Shown in pieces: positions 1 through 7,019 of a stretch of 9,071 nucleotides of DNA. This DNA comes from Bacteroidota bacterium (GTDB lineage Bacteria > Bacteroidota > Bacteroidia > Chitinophagales > Chitinophagaceae). The DNA lies in the NCBI GenBank assembly GCA_023411775.1, contig JAEYOL010000264.1:1-9071 (forward strand), given 5' to 3'. Under the pieces are notes generated by a model that saw only the letters and a list, made by a program, of their open reading frames with translations, was not told the origin of the DNA and made no database searches. Each line of letters starts with the position of its first letter. Positions within the stretch are counted from its first letter, which is position 1. The translations under genes were made by a program, and so were the position numbers.

Positions 1-735
1 TTGGTATACCATCGACACTTGACGTTTAAGGAAATTGAAGACATTTACCTGGAGTTGTTTGACTACCTGCACAGGGAATTTTCCCAAATCCGTATCGGCT
101 CCTCACCACATTTTCAGTCAGCGACAGGAAAATCACATTATGTGGATCATATTCTTCTTAATAATGGTTTCACTATCGCCAATTCGGATATCATCCTGGT
201 ACACGAACTGGGAGAAGAAGAAAAGCTGGGCGCACGGATTCACAAAAAAACAATGACTGAGCTCAAACAGCCCTTGCATAAAACCAAGCTACGACTTGAG
301 GTTATTGATGGTATTGACATAGCTTCTTACGAGCTGTTGAGCCAGGCGCAGGAACGCCTGCTTAGCCAGCCTACCCATAGCTTCGCAGAACTTGAAACTA
401 TTGAAAGACTTATACCCGGCACGGTCAAAACATTCAAAACCTACCTGGAGGATACGCTGATCGCAGGTATTATCGTATTTAAAGTCAGTGATTCGATCCT
501 GACTACTTTTTACGTTTACGACAGCCCCGACGGCCGTAACTACAAGGCCAACCATTTTTCTTATTACAGCGTACTTCAATACGCTTTCCAAAATCAATTC
601 CGGTATCTTGATTTTGGTCCCAGTTCATTTGGGTGGCGTCCCAATTATCCATTGATTTCTTTCAAGGAAAAATTTGACGGCAGACCATTTCTCCGCCACA
701 CATTTGAGAAAGGTCTAAAGAACAGCGGTATATAA
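1..735 (+). CDS. FemAB/BioF2-like (GNAT-fold) acyltransferase, 5'-truncated by window edge
   Basis: The reading frame is open from the first base to a TAA at 733-735, giving 244 residues. The apparent TTG at position 1 is probably an internal Leu codon, so the N-terminal part lies outside the window. The C-terminal portion resembles the Acetyltransf_6 (BioF2/FemAB-like) domain. A central beta-rich region (about 145-175, including AGIIVFKVSD and TFYVYDSPD) leads to a helix followed by YLDFGPSS (about 199-206) and then the LISFKEKFDGRPF stretch (about 220-232), the usual end of this fold. Members transfer acyl or aminoacyl groups from CoA or tRNA donors, often in cell-envelope or polysaccharide modification; the substrate cannot be read here. 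It converges on the DUF1080 gene and is probably not part of the sugar locus. Coding status is well supported; the family call rests on the C-terminal motifs only. Confidence 0.72.
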   Translation: MVYHRHLTFKEIEDIYLELFDYLHREFSQIRIGSSPHFQSATGKSHYVDHILLNNGFTIANSDIILVHELGEEEKLGARIHKKTMTELKQPLHKTKLRLEVIDGIDIASYELLSQAQERLLSQPTHSFAELETIERLIPGTVKTFKTYLEDTLIAGIIVFKVSDSILTTFYVYDSPDGRNYKANHFSYYSVLQYAFQNQFRYLDFGPSSFGWRPNYPLISFKEKFDGRPFLRHTFEKGLKNSGI

Positions 736-738
736 ATA

Positions 739-803
739 CGAATTGGGAATTTGTGACTGGGTCCGCCCCAATTCCAAATTCCCAATTACTAATTCCTAAA
801 ATA
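739..803. repeat. Heptamer-built inverted repeat between convergent genes, possible bidirectional terminator
   Basis: Positions 741-753 and 775-787 are a perfect 13-bp inverted repeat (AATTGGGAATTTG / CAAATTCCCAATT) with a 21-nt loop. The loop holds a further 4-bp stem (758-761 with 767-770). The right arm is a tandem array with exact 7-bp period: CAATTCC, AAATTCC, CAATTAC, TAATTCC (769-796) and a decayed TAAAATA. AATT recurs at 770, 777, 784 and 791. The left arm holds the inverted units CGAATTG, GGAATTT and a degenerate GTGACTG (739-759). The element starts 3 nt after the acyltransferase stop and ends a few bases before the DUF1080 stop on the other strand. It could therefore end transcription or protect mRNA ends in both directions. 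No long T-run follows, so terminator activity is unproven. Confidence 0.75.
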
Positions 804-806
804 ACT

Positions 807-1550
807 TTACAGCCTCTTAATCTTAATATTCCTAAACCACACATTATCTCCATGATCCTGTAGCCCAATCTTTCCCTTTTTAAATTTCCCGAAGTCGGGC
901 ATATTCTTAAACTTGCTTCCGGCTACCAGTTGCTGCCAGTTTTCATCCCAGAGAGTAGTAGTAATAATATTTTCGCCGTTTAGAAAAAACTCGAGTTTTC
1001 CATCCTTGCATTTTATTTCAGCAAGGTTCCACTCCATTGCGGGCTTTACCGTTTCTTTGGATGAAGAGATTAAATCGTATAGATCGCCCGCACGGTGTTT
1101 TTGGATCTTTGCATCCGGATGCCCGTCGTTGTCCAATACCTGCATTTCAGGACCGGTTTCCCAGGGATATTTGTACTTCTCATTTTCCTGCGCAAAAATG
1201 ATCACCCCACTGTTGCCATTGGGAGATATTTTCCATTCGTACACAAGATGGAAGTTGTCATACTCCTGGTCGCTAACAATATCTCCACCACCAACAATTT
1301 TACCGTCAGCTTTTTCTGTGGCATCCAGGAATAAAGTATTGTCAACCACTTTCCATGCATGGCCAATAGTATCTGCTTTATATTTATGCCAGCCTTTTGT
1401 TGATACGCCATCAAACAAAAGTTCCCAGCCATCATCTGTCTTATTTTCGGTAATTGCGCTTTCTGTCTGGGTTGTCGTCTCTTTACTGCCTGAATTATTG
1501 CAGGCAAGCAGGATGCCCGTTATGCCAATGGCCACGATAGTTTTGATCAT
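807..1550 (-). CDS. DUF1080 lipoprotein, 3-keto-disaccharide hydrolase-like (PF06439-type)
   Basis: This is a 247-residue predicted lipoprotein. The start is the ATG at 1550, because it gives a clean lipoprotein leader (MIKTIVAIGITGILLAC, lipobox LLAC, modified Cys17); longer readings run into the cytochrome gene. A Ser/Thr/Glu-rich linker (about 18-40) precedes a single jelly-roll DUF1080 domain (about 41-247). Family motifs are LFDG...GW (45-54), WKISPNGNSGVI (106-117), ETGPEMQVLDN (131-141), AGDLYDLI (154-161) and IGLQDHG..VWFRNIKI (228-244). The family is named for cleavage of 3-keto-disaccharides, and some members are reported to act as 3-keto-glycoside lyases or hydratases. Expected location is the periplasm or outer-membrane surface, anchored by lipid. 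It is last in the minus-strand operon, 7 nt after the cytochrome c stop, which suggests tight co-expression. The exact reaction (hydrolysis or elimination) cannot be read from sequence. Confidence 0.9.
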   Translation of the reverse strand: MIKTIVAIGITGILLACNNSGSKETTTQTESAITENKTDDGWELLFDGVSTKGWHKYKADTIGHAWKVVDNTLFLDATEKADGKIVGGGDIVSDQEYDNFHLVYEWKISPNGNSGVIIFAQENEKYKYPWETGPEMQVLDNDGHPDAKIQKHRAGDLYDLISSSKETVKPAMEWNLAEIKCKDGKLEFFLNGENIITTTLWDENWQQLVAGSKFKNMPDFGKFKKGKIGLQDHGDNVWFRNIKIKRL

Positions 1551-1557
1551 GAAAGGT

Positions 1558-1956
1558 TTATTTTTTAAGTAATAGAATGTACTTAACCATTTTTTCCGCA
1601 TCGTCCTGTGAAATGCTGGGGTGTGGTAGCATGGGTACTTCACCCCACACACCACTTCCGCCCTTGACGATCTTGTCAGCCAGCTCGGGAATAACACCCG
1701 GCGCCTGGCTGGCGTATTTGTTAGCCACTTCACGATATGAAGGACCGGTAAGTCTTTCATCCACTTTATGACAGGTCAGGCAATCGCTTTTAGAGATCAG
1801 TTCAAGTCCCTCCTGGTATTCGGGCAGCGATGTGATATCAGTTTCGGCCGGAGCTTCCTCCGCCGGAGTATCTTTCGTTGTATCGGCCTTGTCACTATCG
1901 CTATTGCACGAAATCAAAACTGCAAAAGCCATCGCGGTAATAAGAATTTTTTTCAT
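1558..1956 (-). CDS. Lipoprotein class I cytochrome c (mono-haem)
   Basis: This 132-residue protein starts at the ATG at 1956. The leader MKKILITAMAFAVLISC gives a lipobox (LISC, Cys17). A low-complexity acidic Asp/Glu/Thr/Ala/Pro linker (about 18-43) acts as a tether. The globular domain (about 45-132) has one haem c site, CLTCH (59-63), the usual TGPSY element at 70-74, a GVWGEVPM stretch placing the likely axial Met at 109, and a C-terminal helix (SQDDAEKMVKYILLLKK) typical of c551/c552-like folds. It probably shuttles electrons at the membrane surface. Lying 7 nt before a 3-keto-sugar-processing enzyme and in a locus with a GMC dehydrogenase, it is the likely electron acceptor of sugar oxidation. 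The partner assignment is inferred from context; haem binding and lipidation are read directly from motifs. Confidence 0.92.
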   Translation of the reverse strand: MKKILITAMAFAVLISCNSDSDKADTTKDTPAEEAPAETDITSLPEYQEGLELISKSDCLTCHKVDERLTGPSYREVANKYASQAPGVIPELADKIVKGGSGVWGEVPMLPHPSISQDDAEKMVKYILLLKK

Positions 1957-2006
1957 GATGTATTATTTATTTTAAGTTGATATACTGCATTAACAGTGCA
2001 AAAGTA

Positions 2007-3062
2007 TTAACTCAGCCCCAATAGTGAACGATTAAAAGCTTCATCGGCTTTTACACCGGCAAAATCATCAAATGCTTTTTCTGTCACCCTGATAATGTTT
2101 TTTTGAATAAACGCTGCACCTTCCTTTGCACCATCTTCAGGATGCTTCAAACAACACTCCCATTCCATCACCGCCCAGCCTTTGTAGTCATATTCGGTGA
2201 GCTTGCTGAAAATCCTTTTGAAATCCACCTGGCCATCGCCGGGTGAACGATAACGACCTGCGCGATTCAGCCATCCCTGGTAACCACCGAATGTTCCCTG
2301 CTTGCCGGTAGAATTAAATTCTGCGTCTTTAACATGAAAAGCCCGGATACGTTCGTGGTAAAAGTCAATATACTGGATATAATCCAATTGTTGCAAAACA
2401 AAATGTGATGGATCATACAGGAGGCAGGCGCGCGAATGATTATTTACTTTTTCTAAAAACATCTCATAGGTGATGCCATCAAACAGGTCTTCACCGGGGT
2501 GTATTTCGTAGCAAACATCCACGCCACATTCGTCGAAATAGTTTAGGATCGGAAGCCATCTATTGGCCAGTTCCTTAAAACCTTCCTCAACCAGTCCGGC
2601 CGGCCGCTGCGGCCAGGGATGAAATGTATGCCAAAGCAGGGAGCCACTAAATGTCGCATGCGCATTAAGCCCGAGGTTCTGTGATGCCTTCGCGCCATAT
2701 TTAAGTTGTTGTATAGCCCAATCGGTGCGGGCTTTGGGATTTTTGCGATGCGATTCAGGTGCAAAAGAATCAAAAAGGTCATCATACGCGGGATGTACCG
2801 CAACCAGTTGTCCCTGTAAATGGGTAGACAACTCTGATATTTCCATGCCACATTCGTTGACGATGCCTTTTATCTCATCAGCATACGTCTTGCTCTCAGC
2901 GGCTTTCTGAAGGTCTATACATCGCGGATCCCAGGTAGGGATCTGCACACCTTTAAAACCTAAAGCCTCTGCCCAAAGGCAAATGGATCGGAGATTATTG
3001 AACGGCTGCTTGTCGTCCAGGAACTGGGCTAAGAAAATACCGGGTCCTTGAATTGTTGTCAT
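2007..3062 (-). CDS. Sugar phosphate isomerase/epimerase-like TIM barrel (AP_endonuc_2 family), cytoplasmic
   Basis: This 351-residue protein starts at the ATG at 3062 and has no signal peptide, so it is predicted to be cytoplasmic. It belongs to the xylose-isomerase-like TIM-barrel superfamily. Probable metal ligands are Glu186 (CYEIHPGED), Asp217 (LLYDPSHF), His243 (RAFHVKDAE) and Glu300 (VMEWE; Glu302 is an alternative). The first three have nearly the spacing seen in D-tagatose 3-epimerase-type enzymes. The Gly/Arg-rich stretch at about 254-277 and the SPGDGQVDF motif (273-281) form a loop insertion before the last ligand, typical of the larger (~350 residue) Bacteroidota members. Such enzymes isomerise or epimerise keto-sugars, and some relatives in 3-keto-sugar loci are thought to hydrate or eliminate keto-glycosides. 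It is second in the operon, 87 nt after the Gfo/Idh gene and 50 nt before the cytochrome gene. The substrate is unknown. Confidence 0.87.
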   Translation of the reverse strand: MTTIQGPGIFLAQFLDDKQPFNNLRSICLWAEALGFKGVQIPTWDPRCIDLQKAAESKTYADEIKGIVNECGMEISELSTHLQGQLVAVHPAYDDLFDSFAPESHRKNPKARTDWAIQQLKYGAKASQNLGLNAHATFSGSLLWHTFHPWPQRPAGLVEEGFKELANRWLPILNYFDECGVDVCYEIHPGEDLFDGITYEMFLEKVNNHSRACLLYDPSHFVLQQLDYIQYIDFYHERIRAFHVKDAEFNSTGKQGTFGGYQGWLNRAGRYRSPGDGQVDFKRIFSKLTEYDYKGWAVMEWECCLKHPEDGAKEGAAFIQKNIIRVTEKAFDDFAGVKADEAFNRSLLGLS

Positions 3063-3149
3063 TTTAAATGCTTTATTGCGGATTAATGATGAGTATTGTT
3101 TAATAGATCAGTCCAACCTGAAGCTGACCTTTACAACCAGGATCATTGT

Positions 3150-4322
3150 CTAATCAAATGCTAACCATTTCTGATCGCTCTTTCCACTCTCTATCACTTT
3201 CTCGATAAAATACATTCCTCTCACACCTTCATCCACGCCGGGGAAATCAAGCCACTCAGGCGGTGTTTGTTCATCGGCAAGTTTTGCCTTTAAACAAAGC
3301 GCGAAATTGCGATAGAGATTTGCAAACGCTTCCAGGTAACCTTCAGGGTGACCCGCGGGTGTGCGTGTATTGTGTTTGGCATAATTTCCCAGGTACGGAT
3401 TACCTGCACGATATATTTCGGCAGGCCTGTCGAGCCATTTCACCTGCAGGCTATTCGCATCTTCCTGTTGCCATACCAGCCCGCCTTTTTCACCATACAC
3501 CCTTATCTTAATATTGTTTTCCTCGCCCGCAGCGATCTGCGTAGCAAATAAAGAACCGCTGGCGCCATTTTCAAATTTCAATAAAACGTTGCCATCATCG
3601 TCGAGCTTTCTACCGGGTACTACAATATTTATATCAGCACAGATCTTTGTTACTTTCAATCCGCTGACATACTCTGCGAGGTTAAAAGCGTGTGTACCGA
3701 TATCACCCATTCCACCGGCCATACCGCTTTGGGATGGATCAGTACGCCAGGCAGCCTGTTTAAAAGAATTTGTTTGGGCATCCGCACCTTCCAGGAAACT
3801 GCTTAACCAACCCTGCGGATATTCAACGTACACTTTGCGCACCTTACCGAGCTTACCGCTCAGGACCAGTTGCCTGGCTTCTTTCACCATGGGGTAGCCT
3901 GTATAAGTATGCGTGAGACAAAAAAGCAGTTGACTTTTTTCGACCAATTCCTGTATTTTTTTACCCTCCTCAAAGTCAAATGCGAGTGGCTTGTCCATCA
4001 CCACATGAAATCCATTCTCCAATGCCAGTTTCGCAGGTTCAAAATGCACGCGGTTGGGTGTTACGATACTGACAAAGTCCATTCGTTCACCAGCCGGCAA
4101 TAAACTTTCGGCCTCGAACATTTCCTTATAAGAACCGTATACACGTGAAGCGGGAAGATGTAATGTTTCACCGGTTTGTTTTGACTTCTGTGGGTCGCTG
4201 CTGAAAGCGCCACAGACCAGTTCTATTTCCCCATCTATCAACGCGGCAATCCTGTGTACGGCACCGATAAACGCCCCGGGTCCTCCACCGATCATTCCCA
4301 TTCTTAATTTCCTCGAAATCAT
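3150..4322 (-). CDS. Gfo/Idh/MocA family NAD(P)-dependent oxidoreductase
   Basis: This is a 390-residue protein from the ATG at 4322. An in-frame TTG three codons upstream (4331) is possible but less likely. The N-terminal Rossmann domain opens with MGMIGGGPGAFIGAVHR (8-24), containing the glycine-rich dinucleotide motif. TPNRVH (88-93) and the catalytic-lysine motif follow, the latter as DKPLA (110-114), with Asp replacing the usual Glu of EKP. The C-terminal alpha/beta domain contains GDIGTHAFNL (206-215), whose Asp207 and His211 match the family's active-site D-x3-H pattern. No Tat or Sec signal is seen, so cytoplasmic action is expected. Family members oxidise or reduce sugars and inositols with NAD(P). 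Here it may reduce an imported 3-keto-sugar back to the parent sugar, or oxidise one; the direction is inference. It is the first gene of the minus-strand operon and faces the divergent transporter operon. Confidence 0.9.
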   Translation of the reverse strand: MISRKLRMGMIGGGPGAFIGAVHRIAALIDGEIELVCGAFSSDPQKSKQTGETLHLPASRVYGSYKEMFEAESLLPAGERMDFVSIVTPNRVHFEPAKLALENGFHVVMDKPLAFDFEEGKKIQELVEKSQLLFCLTHTYTGYPMVKEARQLVLSGKLGKVRKVYVEYPQGWLSSFLEGADAQTNSFKQAAWRTDPSQSGMAGGMGDIGTHAFNLAEYVSGLKVTKICADINIVVPGRKLDDDGNVLLKFENGASGSLFATQIAAGEENNIKIRVYGEKGGLVWQQEDANSLQVKWLDRPAEIYRAGNPYLGNYAKHNTRTPAGHPEGYLEAFANLYRNFALCLKAKLADEQTPPEWLDFPGVDEGVRGMYFIEKVIESGKSDQKWLAFD

Positions 4323-4434
4323 TTCAAACAATTGTTAGCAGGTGATTGATTATTTTTATTGACTACTAAATGAATATGGTTTTAAAAATAGTACATTTAG
4401 CTTTTACAACCATCATCATCACAAATCTAACGAC
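4323..4434. promoter_or_regulatory. Divergent intergenic control region between the two operons
   Basis: This 112-nt AT-rich gap separates the start of the leftward oxidoreductase operon from the start of the rightward transporter operon, so it must hold the leftward promoter and probably the rightward one. It contains a 7-bp inverted repeat, CTAAATG (4366-4372) and CATTTAG (4394-4400), about 28 bp centre to centre, which could be an operator. Near matches to the Bacteroidota -7 element TAnnTTTG occur as TACATTTA (4392-4399, +) and TATTTTTA (4383-4390, - strand). Neither has a TTG at the right distance, so no exact promoter is called. Confidence 0.5.
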
Positions 4435-5718
4435 ATGCAAGCTGTAAATAGAAATCAACTTTTTGTTGCCAGTTGTCTCGCGTTACTTGTTACCTCTCTT
4501 TCTTTCGGAATCCGTGCCGGAATCTTAAACAGGCTGGGTGTTGAATTCGGCCTGGATAAGGAACAACTAGGCGTGATCGCCGCCACTGCTTTCTGGGGGT
4601 TCCCGCTTGCAGTTATTATTGGCGGTATGGTCGTGGATATTATCGGAATGAAAAGATTGCTGGTACTGGCTTTCGTATTTCACCTGGCCGGTATCGTGCT
4701 TACGATCTTTGCCGGCCAGTTTTCAAACCCGTTCTGGTCCCTGTTTATTTCAACCCTGCTGATCGGTATTGCCAATGGTACGGTGGAAGCGGCATGTAAC
4801 CCATTGGTAACAGCTTTGTATCCCGACAACAAAACCACCAAGCTCAATCATTTCCATCTTTGGTTTCCGGGCGGCATCGTTATCGGAACCCTGATCGTTT
4901 ATTTCTTCGATAAGGCGGGTATCAACTGGCAGGTACAGATGGCGATGATGATCCATCCAACACTTATTTATGGTTATATATTCTCCCGTTTGAAATTCCC
5001 GGTCACAGAGCGTGTATCGAGTGGTGTTACAACCGGTGAAATGTATAAATCCCTGGCCAATCCCCTGTTTATTTTCATGCTTATCTGCATGTTTGGCACG
5101 GCCATCACTGAGTTATTTACAGGCCAGTGGATAGATGTATTACTCAAAAACGTTTCAGACAATCCTATTTTGATCCTAACCGTATCAACAGGTGTGATGG
5201 TATTGGGTCGTGCCTTCGCAGGACCAATCGTACACCGGCTGGCACCCCAGGGCGTGTTGCTGATGTCGGCAATTATTTCCGCCATCGGTCTTTACCTGCT
5301 GGGTAATACCTCAGGCAATATGTTATTCCTGGGCGCTGTGGTGTTCGGCATCGGCGTGTGTTATTTCTGGCCCACGATGTTGGGTTTTGTTTCTGAATAT
5401 TTACCCAAAACCGGCGCAGTTGGCATCAACCTGATGGGCGGTGCAGGCATGTTTGCCGTTTCGATCTACATGATGTTTATGGGCGGTTTCTACGACAGGC
5501 TTATCGCCAACAAACTTCCCGAAGGTGCCGATATAAAAGCTTACAATGCCCCGGAAGCTACCGCGGACATGCAAGCGGCGGTCGCCGAAGCCAACAAGGC
5601 TGCTGGTCCCGAGATCATCAACGCCACATTGGTGATACCTATCATACTGATCGTAGCATTTACCGGCTTGTATTTTTATATGCGTAATAAAAAGAAACCG
5701 GTATTACAGGCCGTTTAA
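4435..5718 (+). CDS. MFS sugar transporter (12 TM)
   Basis: This 427-residue inner-membrane protein starts at the ATG at 4435 and has about twelve hydrophobic segments. A major-facilitator motif A (GGMVVDIIGMKR, 63-74) lies in the loop after TM2. The stretch from TM4 into the next loop carries IGIANGTVEAACNPL (110-124), then a conserved LNHFHLWFPGG segment (137-147), a pattern seen in Bacteroidota sugar MFS proteins distantly like FucP. Substrate import by proton symport is expected; the substrate cannot be read. A hydrophilic, Ala-rich segment of about 45 residues (351-396) separates TM11 and TM12 and should face the periplasm. The Lys-rich C-terminus fits a cytoplasmic end. It is the first gene of the rightward operon, with a 24-nt gap to a second MFS gene. 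In this locus a glycoside or keto-sugar substrate is plausible. Confidence 0.88.
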   Translation: MQAVNRNQLFVASCLALLVTSLSFGIRAGILNRLGVEFGLDKEQLGVIAATAFWGFPLAVIIGGMVVDIIGMKRLLVLAFVFHLAGIVLTIFAGQFSNPFWSLFISTLLIGIANGTVEAACNPLVTALYPDNKTTKLNHFHLWFPGGIVIGTLIVYFFDKAGINWQVQMAMMIHPTLIYGYIFSRLKFPVTERVSSGVTTGEMYKSLANPLFIFMLICMFGTAITELFTGQWIDVLLKNVSDNPILILTVSTGVMVLGRAFAGPIVHRLAPQGVLLMSAIISAIGLYLLGNTSGNMLFLGAVVFGIGVCYFWPTMLGFVSEYLPKTGAVGINLMGGAGMFAVSIYMMFMGGFYDRLIANKLPEGADIKAYNAPEATADMQAAVAEANKAAGPEIINATLVIPIILIVAFTGLYFYMRNKKKPVLQAV

Positions 5719-5742
5719 TCTTTACTCAAGAACTAATAACTT

Positions 5743-6966
5743 ATGAAACTAACAACCCGTGTCCAGCTTTCGCTGATGATGTTCCTTGAATTTTTCATCT
5801 GGGGTGGATGGTTCGTAACCCTGGGAACTTTTCTCGGTACCAATTTAAATGCAACCGGCAACCAGATAGGCGACGTTTTCTCCGCGCAGTCCTGGGGCGC
5901 CATCATCGCACCATTTATCATAGGCCTGATCGCGGACCGTTACATCAATGCCGAACGTATCCTCGGTGTGCTCCACATCATAGGTGCCATCCTCATGTAC
6001 CAGATGTATAATGCAGATAATATCGGGGTGTTCTATCCGTACGTACTGGTATATATGATACTCTATATGCCGACCATTGCACTTACCAACTCAGTATCAT
6101 TTCGCCAGATGACTGATCCTGAAAAAGAATTTTCGGGCATCAGGTTATGGGGCACTATCGGATGGATCGTGGCAGGACTTATGATCAGTTATGCTTTCCA
6201 TTGGGATACTGAAGAAAACACCGCCAATGGACTGCTGAGAAATACATTCCTGATGTCTTCTATCGTTTCACTCGCACTGGGCCTGTTCAGTTTTACTTTA
6301 CCTAAAACACCACCAACAAAAAGCGCCAAAGAAAAGGTCAGCATCAGGGAGATCATTGGCCTGGATGCATTAAAACTTTTAAAGGATCGCAACTTCGCTA
6401 TTTTCTTTATTTCTTCCATTCTCATTTGCATACCACTTGCTTTTTATTATTCAAATGCCCACCCTTTCCTGACTAATGCAGGTATGAGTAATCCGACAGG
6501 TAAGATGACTATCGGGCAAATTTCAGAAGTAGTATTCTTATTACTGCTACCCCTGTTTTTCAAGAAATTCGGTTTCAAGACCACCATACTGGTCGGCATG
6601 CTGGTCTGGGCTTTGCGTTATGTATTATTCGCATATGGCAATGCCGGTGAGCTTAGTTTTATGCTGATACTGGGTATTGCATTGCATGGTATCTGCTATG
6701 ATTTCTTTTTTGTCTCTGGCTTTATCTATACGGACTCTAAAGCGGGTCCAAAATATAAAAGTGCCGCACAGGGCTTGATTACCCTGGCAACTTATGGTAT
6801 CGGGATGCTGATCGGCTTTAAGATCGCCGGCTGGATCACTGATGCTTACAAGATCGCTGACAATGTATATGATTACAGGATGATCTGGCTTATCCCGGCT
6901 ATCATTGCGGCAGCAGTATTTCTTTTATTCCTGGCATTATTCAGAAATGAAAAAAAACAAATTTGA
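5743..6966 (+). CDS. NupG-like nucleoside/sugar proton symporter (MFS)
   Basis: This 407-residue protein starts at the ATG at 5743 and has about twelve hydrophobic segments. It is clearly in the nucleoside:H+ symporter (NupG/XapB) family. Motifs, in order, are FFIWGGWFVTLGTFL (17-31), IRLWGTIGW (133-141), GLDALKLLKDRNFAIFF (206-222), IGQISEVVF (257-265), LRYVLFAYG (291-299) and GICYDFFFVSG (316-326). Set by eye against E. coli NupG as I remember it, the core residues Arg134, Thr138, Gln259, Glu262 and Asp320 are kept. Positions matching NupG Gln225, Asn228 and Tyr318 are Ala233, Tyr236 and His315. The substrate may therefore not be a nucleoside; a sugar or keto-sugar fits the locus better. 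It lies 24 nt after the first MFS gene and 53 nt before the Tat-exported TIM-barrel gene, consistent with one transcript. Confidence 0.88.
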   Translation: MKLTTRVQLSLMMFLEFFIWGGWFVTLGTFLGTNLNATGNQIGDVFSAQSWGAIIAPFIIGLIADRYINAERILGVLHIIGAILMYQMYNADNIGVFYPYVLVYMILYMPTIALTNSVSFRQMTDPEKEFSGIRLWGTIGWIVAGLMISYAFHWDTEENTANGLLRNTFLMSSIVSLALGLFSFTLPKTPPTKSAKEKVSIREIIGLDALKLLKDRNFAIFFISSILICIPLAFYYSNAHPFLTNAGMSNPTGKMTIGQISEVVFLLLLPLFFKKFGFKTTILVGMLVWALRYVLFAYGNAGELSFMLILGIALHGICYDFFFVSGFIYTDSKAGPKYKSAAQGLITLATYGIGMLIGFKIAGWITDAYKIADNVYDYRMIWLIPAIIAAAVFLLFLALFRNEKKQI

Positions 6967-7019
6967 CAGCCGGACAGGCTTTATGATTTATCATTTGTAA
7001 CTTGTAGGGAGCGATAGAC

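Noticed and set aside
913..1572. A 219-codon open frame antisense to the DUF1080 gene
   Set aside because: It lies wholly opposite a well-supported family member, with Ser/Phe/Leu-rich composition typical of an antisense shadow and no recognisable domain.
807..1760. A longer reading of the DUF1080 gene starting at 1760 (317 residues)
   Set aside because: The extra 70 residues overlap the cytochrome c gene in another frame and look random; the ATG at 1550 gives a proper lipoprotein leader.
3063..3149. Terminator or internal promoter in the 87-nt gap between the Gfo/Idh and isomerase genes
   Set aside because: No strong stem with a T-run and no TTG/TAnnTTTG pair is seen; the gap appears featureless.
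4323..4331. TTG start at 4331 for the Gfo/Idh/MocA gene
   Set aside because: It adds only three residues before a normal ATG (4322) that matches the usual distance to the glycine-rich motif.
6962..6997. Possible Bacteroidota promoter (TTTG ... ATCATTTG) and short palindrome ATGATTTATCAT before the Tat TIM-barrel gene
   Set aside because: The -7 element matches only four of six fixed bases and the spacing is about 24 nt; the 5-bp palindrome is easily due to chance in AT-rich sequence.
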